From Anaeramoeba ignava (Eukaryota > Metamonada > Anaeramoebidae), in NCBI GenBank assembly GCA_028826165.1, contig JAPDFW010000081.1:948501-1012500 (forward strand): a DNA stretch of 64,000 bases. The letters are read 5' to 3'. The notes below the pieces were generated by a model. The model did not search any database. It was not told the origin of the DNA and saw nothing but the letters and a program-made list of their open reading frames with translations. Of the stretch, positions 9,655 through 20,114 are shown in pieces (the stretch's first letter is position 1; the number at the start of each line of letters is the position of its first letter). The position numbers and the translations under genes are program-made.

Positions 9655-12168
9655 TTAAAAATTTGCAATCATTTGTTTCTTTTGTTTTCCTTTTTGTTTT
9701 GTTTTTTTCTTTTCTGAATCAGAATCACCAGAAAAATCACTCAATTCAAGTGAAGAAGTATCTGAAGAATCCAAAATAATTTGTTCAGGTTGTTTGTATT
9801 GATTTGAGTTTTGATTCTCTTGGATTAAGTGTTGGAAATGTTGAGGAATTGGATTTGATTTTTGGGTTGGATTTTGTTGAAAATTTGAAGAAAATGGTTT
9901 ATTTTCGAATTTAGTTGGAATTTGATTTGTTTCTTTAATAGGATTTTGATTTTGATTTTGATTTTGATTTTGATTTTGATTTTGATTTTGATTTTGATTT
10001 TGATTTTGATATTGATTTTGATTTTGATTTTGATTTTGATATTGATATTGATTTTGATATTGATTTTGATTTTGATTTTGATATTGATTTTGTTGATTGG
10101 TTTGTTGATTGGTTTGTTGATTGGTTTGTTGGAGAATTTCATCATCAGAACTTTCAAGATCAAAAGAATCACTATCATCAGAATCTTCTAAAGGATTTAA
10201 AGAGGGATAAATTCGTTGATTTTGTGGTTGATTCAATGGTGGCTGATTCAATGGTGGTTGATTTAATGGTGGTTGATTCAATGGTGGATTAAATTGTGGA
10301 TTAAATTGTGGATTAAATTGTGGATTAAATTGAGGATTAAATTGTGGATTAAATTGTGGATTCATTTGTTGTGGATTCATTTGCTGTGGATTCATTGTTT
10401 GATACATTTGTTGTGGATACATTTGTTGTGGATACATTTGTTGTGGATACATTTGTTGTGGATTCATTGTTTGATACATTTGTTGTGGATTCATTTGTTG
10501 TGGATTTATATTAAATTGTGGTCGGAATTGTTGTGGAAATGGATTCATTTGTGGATTTGCATTTTTTGATATCTTTGTTTTTTGTGATTCTGTTACTGGA
10601 AGTCCTTCTGAAATTATTACTTTTGTTGGATCAGTTGGATCTATAAAAGCTTCTGATTGATCTTCAACTTCTTTTTCAGCTCCTTTTTGTGATTCATGAA
10701 TTACAATTTGAGTTTCTTGAGGGAGTGTATTAAAATCAAAAACAACAGGTTTTGCTCCCCATTTGTCTTTTTGTTCTCTAACATTTTTAAGTGCTTGTGT
10801 AAATTTTTCTGAAAAAGTAGTTTCATCTCCCTAACAAAAGACAATTTAAAATTAAAATTAAAATTAAAATTAAAATTAAAATTAAAATTAAAATTAAAAT
10901 TAAAATTAAAATTAAAATTAAAATTAAAATTAAAATTAAAATTAAAATTAAAATTAAAATTAAAATTAAAATTAAAATTAAAATTAAAATTAAAATTAAA
11001 ATTAAAATTAAAATTAAAATTAAAATTAAAATTAAAATTAAAATTAAAATTAAAATTAAAATTAAAATTAAAATTAAAATTAAAATATGATCTCTTTGAT
11101 ACTTTTTTGAATTTCATTTGAAATGTTCCATTTCCTTTAAGACCACCATTTGGAACAGCTTTTGTAATTCCTTTGATATAAGGTTGACCAAATGTAGGTT
11201 TTTTAGATTCTTCTTTGAATATTAAAGCAAGAGGAAGTTCAAAAGAACGAATTTTTCTAGTTTTTTCTTGAGCAATAAAAACTATACGGTATTGAGAAAG
11301 ATATACTTTTCCAGCTTTTGCATAATAACTTGAATCATAACCTGGATAACCACCCATACTTTATTTATATTATTTATATTTATATTTATATTTATATTTA
11401 TATTTATATTTATATTTATATTTATTTTTATATTTATATTTATATTTATATTTATATTTATATTTATATTTATATTTATATTTATATTTATATTTATATT
11501 TATATTTATATTTATATTTATATATATATATTTTATATTTATATTTATATTTTATTTATATTTATATTTTATATTTATTTTATTTATATTTATTTATATT
11601 TATTTATATATTTATATTTATATTTATATTTATTTATATTTATATTTTATATTTATTTATATTTTTATTTATATTTATTTATATTTATATTTATATTTAT
11701 TTATATTTATATTTATATTTATATTTATATTTATATTTATATTTATATTTATATTTATATTTATATTTATATTTATATTTATATTTATATATTATATTTA
11801 TATTTATATTTATATTTATATTTTATATTTTATTTTATTATATTTATATTTATATTTTATTTTTTATATTTATATTTATATTTATTTTTTATATTTAAAT
11901 ATTTATATTTATTTATTTTTTATTTATATTTTTTATATTTATGTTTAGATTTATATTTATATTTATATTTATATTTTTATATTTTTATATTTTATATTTT
12001 ATATTTATATTTATATTTATATTTATATTTATATTTATATTTATATTTATATTTTGTATTTAATTACCTTTCACATGTAAATTGTGAAACAGATTTAATA
12101 CAAATAAATTCTTCATTTGGAAGAAGAACAGGTGTGTCGTTCTTTGTAATTGGTGGATTTAAACTCAT
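9655..12168 (-). CDS. WBP2-like GRAM domain protein with NPQQM/QN tail
   Basis: Three exons (12068-12168, 11103-11358, 9655-10830) give 510 residues. The N-terminal half resembles the GRAM domain of WW-domain-binding protein 2: GKVYLSQYRIVFIAQ, SFELPLALIF, PTFGQPYIKGITKA, GGLKGNGTFQMKFK. In animals WBP2 is a cytoplasmic/nuclear adaptor that binds WW domains by PPxY motifs. Here the C-terminal half is not PPxY-rich but is built of NPQQM, YPQQM, NPQFNPQ and NQPPL repeats, followed by a QN tract and an acidic Ser/Asp patch ending in Lys/Gln. Both introns are pure simple-sequence arrays. It is convergent with the U5-40K gene, 227 bases apart. Confidence 0.85.
10831..11102 (-). repeat. AAATTA array, WBP2-like intron 2
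   Basis: A nearly perfect run of about 39 AAATTA hexamers (10850-11085) between a GTATCAAAG donor and a TTGTTAG acceptor. Confidence 0.9.
11359..12067 (-). repeat. TATTTA array, WBP2-like intron 1
   Basis: About 700 bases of TATTTA hexamers with frequent one-base length changes. Long apparent frames through it (poly Tyr-Ile/Leu) are repeat artefacts. Confidence 0.9.
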
Positions 12169-12655
12169 TTATTTAAAAAATATTAAAAAATGAAAAAAAA
12201 TGAAAAAAAATGAAAAAAAAATAAAAAAATTATTTTCATTTTTTTATTCTTTTCTTTTCTTCTTTCGATATTTGTTTCAGGATTCAATTATAATGTTCTT
12301 CAATAAGCAAAATGAAATATTTTTTTAAAAAGCCGGAAATAATAATTCGAAATTAAAAAAAACAGAAAAAAAAATTTTTTTTTAATAAATTTAACAAACC
12401 AAATTAAATAAACTTTAATATCAAAATTATTAAAATTTTTTTTTAATAAATTTAACAAACCAAATTAAATAAACTTTAATATCAAAATTATCAAAATGAT
12501 TTTTTTAATATCAAAATTTATTTTTTTAATATCAAAATTATTAAATTTATTTTGCAAACAATTTTTTAAAATTTTATTATATTTTTTTTTTTTTTGAATT
12601 AAAAATATCAAAAGAGAAAAAAAGAATAAAAAAAAATCTACTTCACAAACTAAGA
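12169..12655. repeat. spacer with 61-base tandem duplication
   Basis: The spacer holds a direct tandem duplication with period 61 (about 12371-12431 and 12432-12492, sharing TTTAACAAACCAAATTAAAT). The start of the WBP2-like gene is preceded on the minus strand by three spaced CATTTTTT units. No gene is seen. Confidence 0.75.
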
Positions 12656-13744
12656 TTAAAAATTAATTCTATCAAAAGTTCCTAGTAATTCAACAATTTC
12701 AGGAGTTTTATCAGTTTCCAAAAAAATTTTTTGTTGACCGCGTTTAATGATTAAAAATTTTTGATCATAACTTTGGTTTTTCTCAATCTCTAAATCAGTA
12801 ACTCGCGCTTCAAAAACAAGAGGACTTTTTTTAGAAGATCCAAAATCAAGCAAACGAGCGACTATTCTTTGTGGATCTGAAAGAATTTCAATTTGAAGCA
12901 AAAAATATTGATTTTCTGATTTTTTTATTTCGCCAATTTTTTTGACAATATATGTCTTTTTTGGGATAAACAATTCCCGCAATTTTTCCTGGAAACGTTC
13001 TTCTTGAGTCTTGAATTGATTGATGATCTTATCTTGCTCTTTTTTTTCTTTTTTCAATTCTTTAATTTTCAAGTGAATATCCTCGATTTGTTTGTCAGAT
13101 GAATTTTTATATTGAAACAATTTTTCTTCAATTTTTTTCTGCTCTTCAAGAAGAACTTCATTTTCTTTCTTATTTTCTTTCAATTTCTCCGATGACTTTT
13201 TTATATTCGAAAGAGAAATGCTGATTGAATTTTCCAGAGTTTGTGTGTATGCCTTCAATTCTCTTACTTTTTCTTCAAGACTTTTAATACTTGATTCGTA
13301 TTGATTTTTTTTGCTGGAAAGTTCTTCAGAAAGTTTTGCCTTTTCCTGCTTTGAATCTTCCAGTAAATCCTGCAAAACTTGTGATTTTCTTTCGAGTTTT
13401 TTTCGTTTGAATTCTTGATCCTCAATTTGACTTTTCTGTTTTTTTCCGCGAAGAAGTTCGTTTTCATTTTGCATTTCATTGGTTTCAATCAGTCTTTGAT
13501 ACTTCTCGGAAATTTCTTGTGATTCGTTTTTGAGTTTGATTTTTTCTTTTTCGAGTTTTTGTTGTTTTTGATCTTTTTCTTTCAAAATATTTTCCAGAAA
13601 TTCAATGTGTTTAGTTAATGTTGCTGCTTTTGTAAGAAGTGCTTGGTTCGTTTGTTCTTCAGCCATTCGCTTCTGCATATAAATTTCAAGCTTTCTAATA
13701 AAGTATAATTGTTTTTCCTCATTTTTTTGGGAAGAATAATCCAT
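12656..13744 (-). CDS. coiled-coil protein of unknown function
   Basis: A single-exon frame of 362 residues. I chose the ATG at 13742-13744 (MDYSSQKNEEKQ) because the longer frame upstream is T-rich low complexity encoding Phe/Leu/Ile runs and looks like 5' untranslated sequence with CATTTTT units. Residues about 20-270 are strongly charged heptad sequence (Lys/Glu/Gln), a long coiled coil. The last 100 residues (from KKTYIVKKIGEIKK) alternate hydrophobic and charged residues and look like a beta-rich globular domain, possibly PH-like; this is inference. No family recognised. Confidence 0.75.
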   Translation of the reverse strand: MDYSSQKNEEKQLYFIRKLEIYMQKRMAEEQTNQALLTKAATLTKHIEFLENILKEKDQKQQKLEKEKIKLKNESQEISEKYQRLIETNEMQNENELLRGKKQKSQIEDQEFKRKKLERKSQVLQDLLEDSKQEKAKLSEELSSKKNQYESSIKSLEEKVRELKAYTQTLENSISISLSNIKKSSEKLKENKKENEVLLEEQKKIEEKLFQYKNSSDKQIEDIHLKIKELKKEKKEQDKIINQFKTQEERFQEKLRELFIPKKTYIVKKIGEIKKSENQYFLLQIEILSDPQRIVARLLDFGSSKKSPLVFEARVTDLEIEKNQSYDQKFLIIKRGQQKIFLETDKTPEIVELLGTFDRINF

Positions 13745-14016
13745 TTCAATTTTTAATCCAAAATGAAAATAATGAAAAATGAAAAATAAAAATAAAAATA
13801 AAAAATGAAAAATAAAAAATAAAAAAAAATGAAAAATGAAAAAAATTAAGATTTGAATTCTTTTTAAGTAATAAATGATTCTTTTCTTGAATATTAATTC
13901 ATTCTCATAATTTCTGAGAAAATTTGAATCCAAAATTAAGTTTGAAAAGCAAAAAAAAATCCAAAAAAAAAAAAACGTAAAAAAAAATTCAGAGAATTAG
14001 GAACTATTTTTGAGAT

Positions 14017-16883
14017 TCAAACATCTTCATGTGGTCTTATTTCTGATTCTGTTGATGTTATTGATGTTGTTTTTGGAGGTGGAACTGGTTTAATTTTTTT
14101 ATAATAGCTATGTGCTCCTTTAATAACAATAACTCCTGCTACTAAAATTGCGAACCATAAAATAACATTAACTAACATTATTACACCAACTGAAGTTGAC
14201 TTTTTATTAAAAGCATCCATCATATTTAAAATTCCTCTAATTTAATTTTAATTTTAATTTTAATATTAATTTTCATATTAATTTTAATTTTAATTTTAAT
14301 TTGAATTTGAATTTTAATTTTAATTTAAATTTTAATTTTAATTTTAATTTTATAAATGAATTTTAATTTTAATTTTAATTTTAATTTTAATTTTAATTTT
14401 AATTTTAATTAAATGAATTTTAATTTTAATTTTAATTTTAATTTTAATTATAATTTTAATTTTAATTTTAATTTTAATTTAAATTTTATAAATGAATTTT
14501 AATTTAAATTTTATTTTAATTTTATAAATGAATTTTAATTTTAATTTTAATTTTAATTTTCATATTAATTTTAATTTTATAAATGAATTTTAATTTTAAT
14601 TTTAATTTTAATTTGAATTTGAATTTGAATTTGAATTTTTAATTTTAATTTTAATTTTAATTTTAATTTTAATTTTAATTTTATAAATGAATATTAATTT
14701 TAATTTTAATTTTATAAATGAATATTAATTTTAATTTTAATTTTTTTAATTTTAATTTTAATTTTAATTTTAATTTTGATTTTAATTTTAATTTAAATTT
14801 TATAAAATGAATTTTAATTTTATAAATGATTTTTAATTTTATAAATGAATTTTAATTTTGATTTTATAAAATGAATTTTAATTTGAATTTTAATTTTCAT
14901 ATTAATTTTAATTTTAATTTGAATTTTAATTTTAAATTTGAATTTTAATTTTAATTTTAATTTTAATTTTATAAATGAATTTTAATTTTAATTTTAATTT
15001 TAATTTTAATTTTAATTTTAATTTTAATTTTAATTTTAATTTTAATTTAAATTTTATAAATGAATTTTAATTTTAATTTTAATTTGGATTTTAATTTTCA
15101 TATTAATTTTAATTTTAATTTTAATTTTAATATTAATTTTAATTTTAATTTTAATTTTAATTTAAATTTTATAAATGAATTTTAATTTTAATTTTAAATT
15201 TTACTCGCATCCTGAACCAGAAACACCAACAATAATAGCAATAGAAAAAAGTAAGAAAATCGAAAACGTACAGAAAAATATATAAACTTTTCTTGATTTT
15301 TCAAGCCTTTTTTTTTTAAAAAAAAAACTTATCAATTCTTCTATTTTTTTTGATTTATTTTGAAATGATTTTTTACCTAAATCCGTTATATAAAAGACGA
15401 TACCAAACAACCCAAGAAATAACTGGAGCAACAATAAAATATAACAAAGAAATTCCAACATCATTTCCTTTATTACTTGCATCTTGTATACTTAATTTAC
15501 TAAATGCTGAAATAAGATTCCATCCAAAAGCAGCATAAGAAACTTTTATTTCAAATAATTTAATTTATAATTTAATTTAATTTTAATTTAATTTTTAGTT
15601 ATTTTTACCAATCCAAGTTATATATGCTAATCTCATTGTTCCTCTATGCCCTTTTGGAATATCGTATGAAATGGAATGAAATAACACTGGTTTACAAATT
15701 GGCCAATTTTTCAATCTTTTTGGATCAAGCCCTTTAATTTTAATTTTTGAATTTGAATTTGAATTTGAATTTGAATTTGAATTTGAATTTGAATTTAAAT
15801 TTGAATTTGAATTTGATTTGATTTGAATTTAATTTTAATTTTAATTTTAATTTGAATTTGAATTTGATTTTTGAATTTGAATTTGAAATTGAATTTGAAT
15901 TTTAATTTTAATTTTAATTTTAATTTTATAAATTGATTTTAATTTTAATTTTAATTTTAATTTTAATTTGAATTTTAATTTGAATTTGAATTTGAATTTG
16001 AATTTGAATTTGAATTTGAATTTGAATTTGAATTTGAATTTTAATTTGAATTTTAATTTGAATTTGAATTTTAATTTAATTTTAATTTTAATTTGAATTT
16101 GAATTTGAATTTAAATTTGAATTTGAATTTGAATTTTAAATTTGAATTTGAATTTGAATTTGAATTTGAATTTGAATTTGAATTTGAATTTTAATTTGAA
16201 TTTGAATTTGAATTTTTACCTAAATTTGTTTCTTGTTTGCCTAAATCTTCTTCTCTTTGTCTAATTGCTTCTTCTCTTTGTCTTAATTCAAATTCAAGTT
16301 CTTCAATATTTTTTTCTTCTTGAGTTTTTTCAGAATTTTGATAAGGATTAAATTGATTTTCCATAAAATTTTGTTGCATCATATCATTTTGATCTCTTCT
16401 TGGATCAAAATCAGATGATTCATTATCACTTCTTTTGTAATGATCTGATTTTGATTTTCTGCTTGAATTTGAATCAGAAGTATCGGAATCACTTCTAGCC
16501 TAAAAAAATAAAAATTTTCAATTTAAAAAATTTAATTTAAAAATTTTCAATTAAAATTCAATTTAAAAAATTCAATTTAAAAATTCAATTTAAAAATTTT
16601 CAATTAAAAATTCAATTTAAAAATTTTGATTTATTTGTTGTTAAAAATATTTATAATTTACTTTTTTTGTGCTTTCAAATGGATTATAATTTGCAATTGT
16701 GTTTTCGGATTTTTGATTTGCTGCTTTTTTTATTGATGGATCCTTTAGATTTGTTTTAATAAAATTATTTTTAAATAAAATTTGTTTTAATTTTAAATTG
16801 AAATTATTTTAAATTGCTAAACAAACAGTAAAAGGATTTAAATCATCTGAATCAGTAGATATTTGAGCAAAAGGATTGGACAT
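14017..16883 (-). CDS. SCAMP: secretory carrier-associated membrane protein (SCAMP)
   Basis: SCAMPs are four-pass membrane proteins of post-Golgi and endosomal vesicles. Seven exons (16827-16883, 16662-16742, 16220-16499, 15609-15731, 15377-15542, 15205-15306, 14017-14236) join in frame to 342 residues, the usual family length. The N-terminus has NPF motifs (SNPFAQ, LNPFT, YNPFES), which in SCAMPs bind EH-domain endocytic proteins, then a Glu/Arg coiled coil (ELRQREEAIRQREEDL). The core starts at LKNWPICKPVLFHSI and continues through VVWYRLLYNGF. Four hydrophobic segments follow, with the last at VGVIMLVNVILWFAILVAG. The C-tail is short, with a Pro-rich patch. Introns 3 and 6 are large arrays; the rest are 70-160 bases. 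Confidence 0.92.
14237..15204 (-). repeat. SCAMP intron 6, TTTTAA array
   Basis: 968 bases of TTTTAA hexamers punctuated by a TTATAAATGAATTTTAA variant, the reverse complement of the type seen in the U5-40K intron. Confidence 0.85.
15732..16219 (-). repeat. SCAMP intron 3, TTGAAT array
   Basis: Degenerate TTGAAT/TTTAAT hexamer array between GTAAAAATTC donor and TTAAAG acceptor. Confidence 0.85.
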
Positions 16884-17128
16884 TTTGTTTGTTGTGTTTT
16901 TTTTTTAAAAAATAAAATAGAAAAAAGAAAAATTAAAAATGAAAAAAAAATGAAAAAAAAAAAATTAAAAAGAAATTTTTTCTTTTCTTTTTTTTTAATT
17001 TTGATTTTAATTTAAATTTTATTTTGATTTAATTTTAATCAAATGGATGACGTAAAAAATTTTTTAAATTAAATTTTAATTTTTTAATTTTTCATTTTTC
17101 ATTTTTCTATTTTTCTATTTTTCTAAAA
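16884..17128. promoter_or_regulatory. divergent promoter between SCAMP and SBDS
   Basis: 245 bases between start codons. The SBDS side carries TTTTTCATTTTTCATTTTTC just upstream of the ATG; the SCAMP side has the mirror arrangement of CATTTTTTTT units. Confidence 0.5.
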
Positions 17129-19874
17129 ATGCAAATTGTTACTCCTGTAAATCAAATAAGATTAACGAATGTAGTTGTTGTGAGATTAACAAAAAAAGGG
17201 AAAAAATTTGAAGTGGCTTGTTATCCAAATAAAGTTCAATCATGGAGAAAAGGAATGTAAATATTAAAATAAATATTAAAATAAATATTAAAACAAAAAT
17301 TAAATTAAATATTAAATTAAATATTAAATTAAATATTAAATTAAATATTAAAATAAATATTAAAAAAAATAAAAATTAAAAATAAAATAAATTAAATTAA
17401 ATATGATAATAAATATTAAAAATAAATATTTAAATAAATTAAAATAAATATTTAATAAATAAATATTAAAATAAAATAAAAAATAAATATTTAATAAAAT
17501 AAATATTAAAATAAATAAAAAATAAAAATTAAATAAAAAAAAATATTAAAATAAATATTAAAATAAATATTAAAATAAATATTAAAATAAATATTAAAAT
17601 AAATATTAAAATAAATATTAAAATAAATATTAAATTAAATATTAAAAATAAATATTTAAATAAATATTAAAATAAATATTAAAATAAATATTAAAATAAA
17701 AAATAAATATTAAAATAAATATTAAAATAAATATTAAAGTAAATACTAAAATAAATATTAATTATTAAAATAAATATTAAAGAGAAAAAGATGTAGATGA
17801 AGTTCTACAAATTCAAAGAGTTTTTGATAATGTTTCAAAAGGAACATTTGCAAACAAAAATGATCTTCGAAAAATTTTTGGAAATAAAAAACAAGAAGAT
17901 ATTTGTGTTGAAATATTAAAAAACGGGGAAATTCAACTTTCAGAAAAGGAGCGTATCAAGGATCATCAAACAAGATTTAAAGATATAGCAAAAATAGTAG
18001 CAGACAAGTGTGTGAATACAGAAATAAATCAACCAGTAACAATTTCCTTTGTTGAAAAAGCAATGAAAGAAATTCACTATTCTGTTCGTCCAAATAAAAA
18101 TGCAAAAGTCCAAGCTTTGCATGTAATTAAACTTCTATCCAAAAAATATCCTATTATTCGTGCGCCAATGAGAATTAGAATTGCAGCTCCTATTTGTTGC
18201 CAAGAAACTATTCGTTCTTTTATACAAAATCAATCAGGTTCAATTGAAAAAGAAGATTTTGAAGTTTTTGATTATCAATCTTTATATCAAGCAAAATCTA
18301 ATGAAATTATTATGAAAGAAATTCTTGAAGATCAAATTAGCCTCGATGATAATGATTCAGAAAGAGACTCACTTTCAAGATTTGATGATCAAGAGTCTGA
18401 TGAAGATGAACAAGAGGATGATATTAAAAATCAAAATCAAAATCAAAATCAAAATCAAAATCAAAATATGAATCAAAATCAAAATCAAAATCAAAATCAA
18501 AAAGGAAGAAAAGGAAAGAAAGGAAATAAAAGAAATCAAAATGATTCAGATGATGAAGATAATAATAAAAATCAAAATCAAAATCAAAAAGGAAAGAAAC
18601 AAAATAAAAGAAATCAAAATGATTCAGATGATGAAGATAATGAAAAAAATAATTATAATAATAAAAATCAAAAAGGAAGAAAAGGAAAGAAACAAAATAA
18701 AAGAAATCAAAATGATTCAGATGATGAAGATAATGAAAAAAATAATAATAATAAAAATCAAAAAGGAAAAAAAGGAAAGAAAGGAAATAAAAGAAATCAA
18801 AATGATTCAGATGATGAAGATAATAATAAAAATAAAAATAAAAATCAAAAAGGAAAAAATCAAAATAAAAGAAATCAAAATGATTCAGATGATGAAGATA
18901 ATGAAAAAAATAATTATAATAATAAAAATCAAAAAGGAAAAAAAGGAAAGAAACAAAATAAAAGAAATCAAAATGATTCAGATGATGAAGATAATTATAA
19001 AAATAATAAAAATCAAAAAGGAAAAAAAGGAAAGAAAGGAAATAAAAGAAATCAAAATGATTCAGATGATGAAGATAATGAAAAAAATAATTATAATAAA
19101 AATAAAAGAAATCAAAAAGGAAAGAAACAAAATAAAAGAAATCAAAATGATTCAGATGATGATGAACAAAATAATTATAAAAATAATAAAAATAAAAGAA
19201 ATCAAAAGGATTCAGATGATTCAGATGATGGAAAAAATAATAATAAAAATAATAAAAATAAAAGAAATCAAAATGATTCAGATGATGAAAAAAATGAAGA
19301 TAATAAAAATAAAATACAAGAAGATTCAGATTCATATGGAGATGATTTTCTAAATTTAAATGAAAATGACGAACAAGAAGATTATATTTTAAAAAAAAAA
19401 CCATATTTAGAATCACAAGATCGACCAAAACAACCAAAACAACCAAATAATCCACCACAAAGAAAAAAAAAAGGAAAAGGAAGAAGAAGAGGAGGAGGAA
19501 GAAAAAAAGGAAAGAATTTTTCAGATGATGAGTTTGATAATATTAAATTAAAAAATCAAGGAAAATTAGGACATCAAGAATTAAACAATTTAGATGAACA
19601 AAATCAAGCAAAAGAAGAAACAAAAGAAGAAAATGAAAATATTACTGAACAAAATATCAAAAAAAATAAATTTTCGTTTCAATTAAATGAAAATGAAAGA
19701 CAAGAACTAATCCAAAAAATTCGAGATTCAAAACAAAAATATATTCTGATAACTTTGATAGAACCAGATTCTTTTCGAATAATTGATTATTTTATTCGTT
19801 TTCAAACTCTTCGTTTTGGATCTTTGAATATTCTTAATCAGTGTGTGAGACCTGAGCATGAAGATAAAGATTAA
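17129..19874 (+). CDS. SBDS: SBDS ribosome maturation protein with large insertion
   Basis: SBDS works with EFL1 to release eIF6 from the 60S subunit. Two exons (17129-17256 and 17783-19874) give 739 residues; human SBDS has 250. Domain I is clear ([52 protein letters not shown]), domain II too ([42 protein letters not shown]), and the C-terminal domain III strands reappear at [18 protein letters not shown] and SLNILNQCV. Between them, within domain III, lie about 480 residues. These are mostly repeats of a unit reading [13 protein letters not shown] plus [10 protein letters not shown], alternating acidic and basic blocks. The frame is kept throughout, so the insert appears translated. Confidence 0.93.
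17257..17782 (+). repeat. SBDS intron, AAATATTAAAAT array
   Basis: Array built mainly of the 12-mer ATTAAAATAAAT and variants; donor GTAAATATT, acceptor TATTAAAG. Confidence 0.85.
18425..19310 (+). repeat. coding tandem repeat in SBDS
   Basis: About ten imperfect copies of a unit of roughly 75-110 bases coding for [16 protein letters not shown] and NDSDDEDN. Copies vary mainly in the number of AAT and AAA codons. The first part (18425-18500) is a plain CAAAAT run coding Asn-Gln. Confidence 0.85.
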
Positions 19875-20114
19875 AATAATAAAAATAAAATCAAGATAAA
19901 AATTCAATAAAGATTAAAATAAAAATTAAGATAAAAATTAAGATAAAAATTCAATAAAAATTCAATAAAAATTAAGATAAAAATAATTGATTTTGTTTTG
20001 TTTTATTTTGTTTTGTTTAATTTTGTTTAATTTTGTTTCTTGTTTCGTTTTGTTTCGTTTTGTTTGAGTTTTCATAAAATTGAAAAGTAAAATGAAATTA
20101 AATTATTCAAATCC

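Noticed and set aside
11318-12193. Long open frames of Tyr-Ile-Phe-Leu across TATTTA arrays (also 25774-27278, 45322-45540)
   Set aside because: They read pure hexamer repeats inside introns of genes on the other strand; the TATTTA unit lacks stops in these frames, so length is meaningless.
13745-13933. N-terminal extension with hydrophobic Phe/Leu/Ile run on the coiled-coil protein
   Set aside because: The bases are a T-rich leader with CATTTTT units as seen before other start codons, so it is better read as promoter/5' untranslated sequence.
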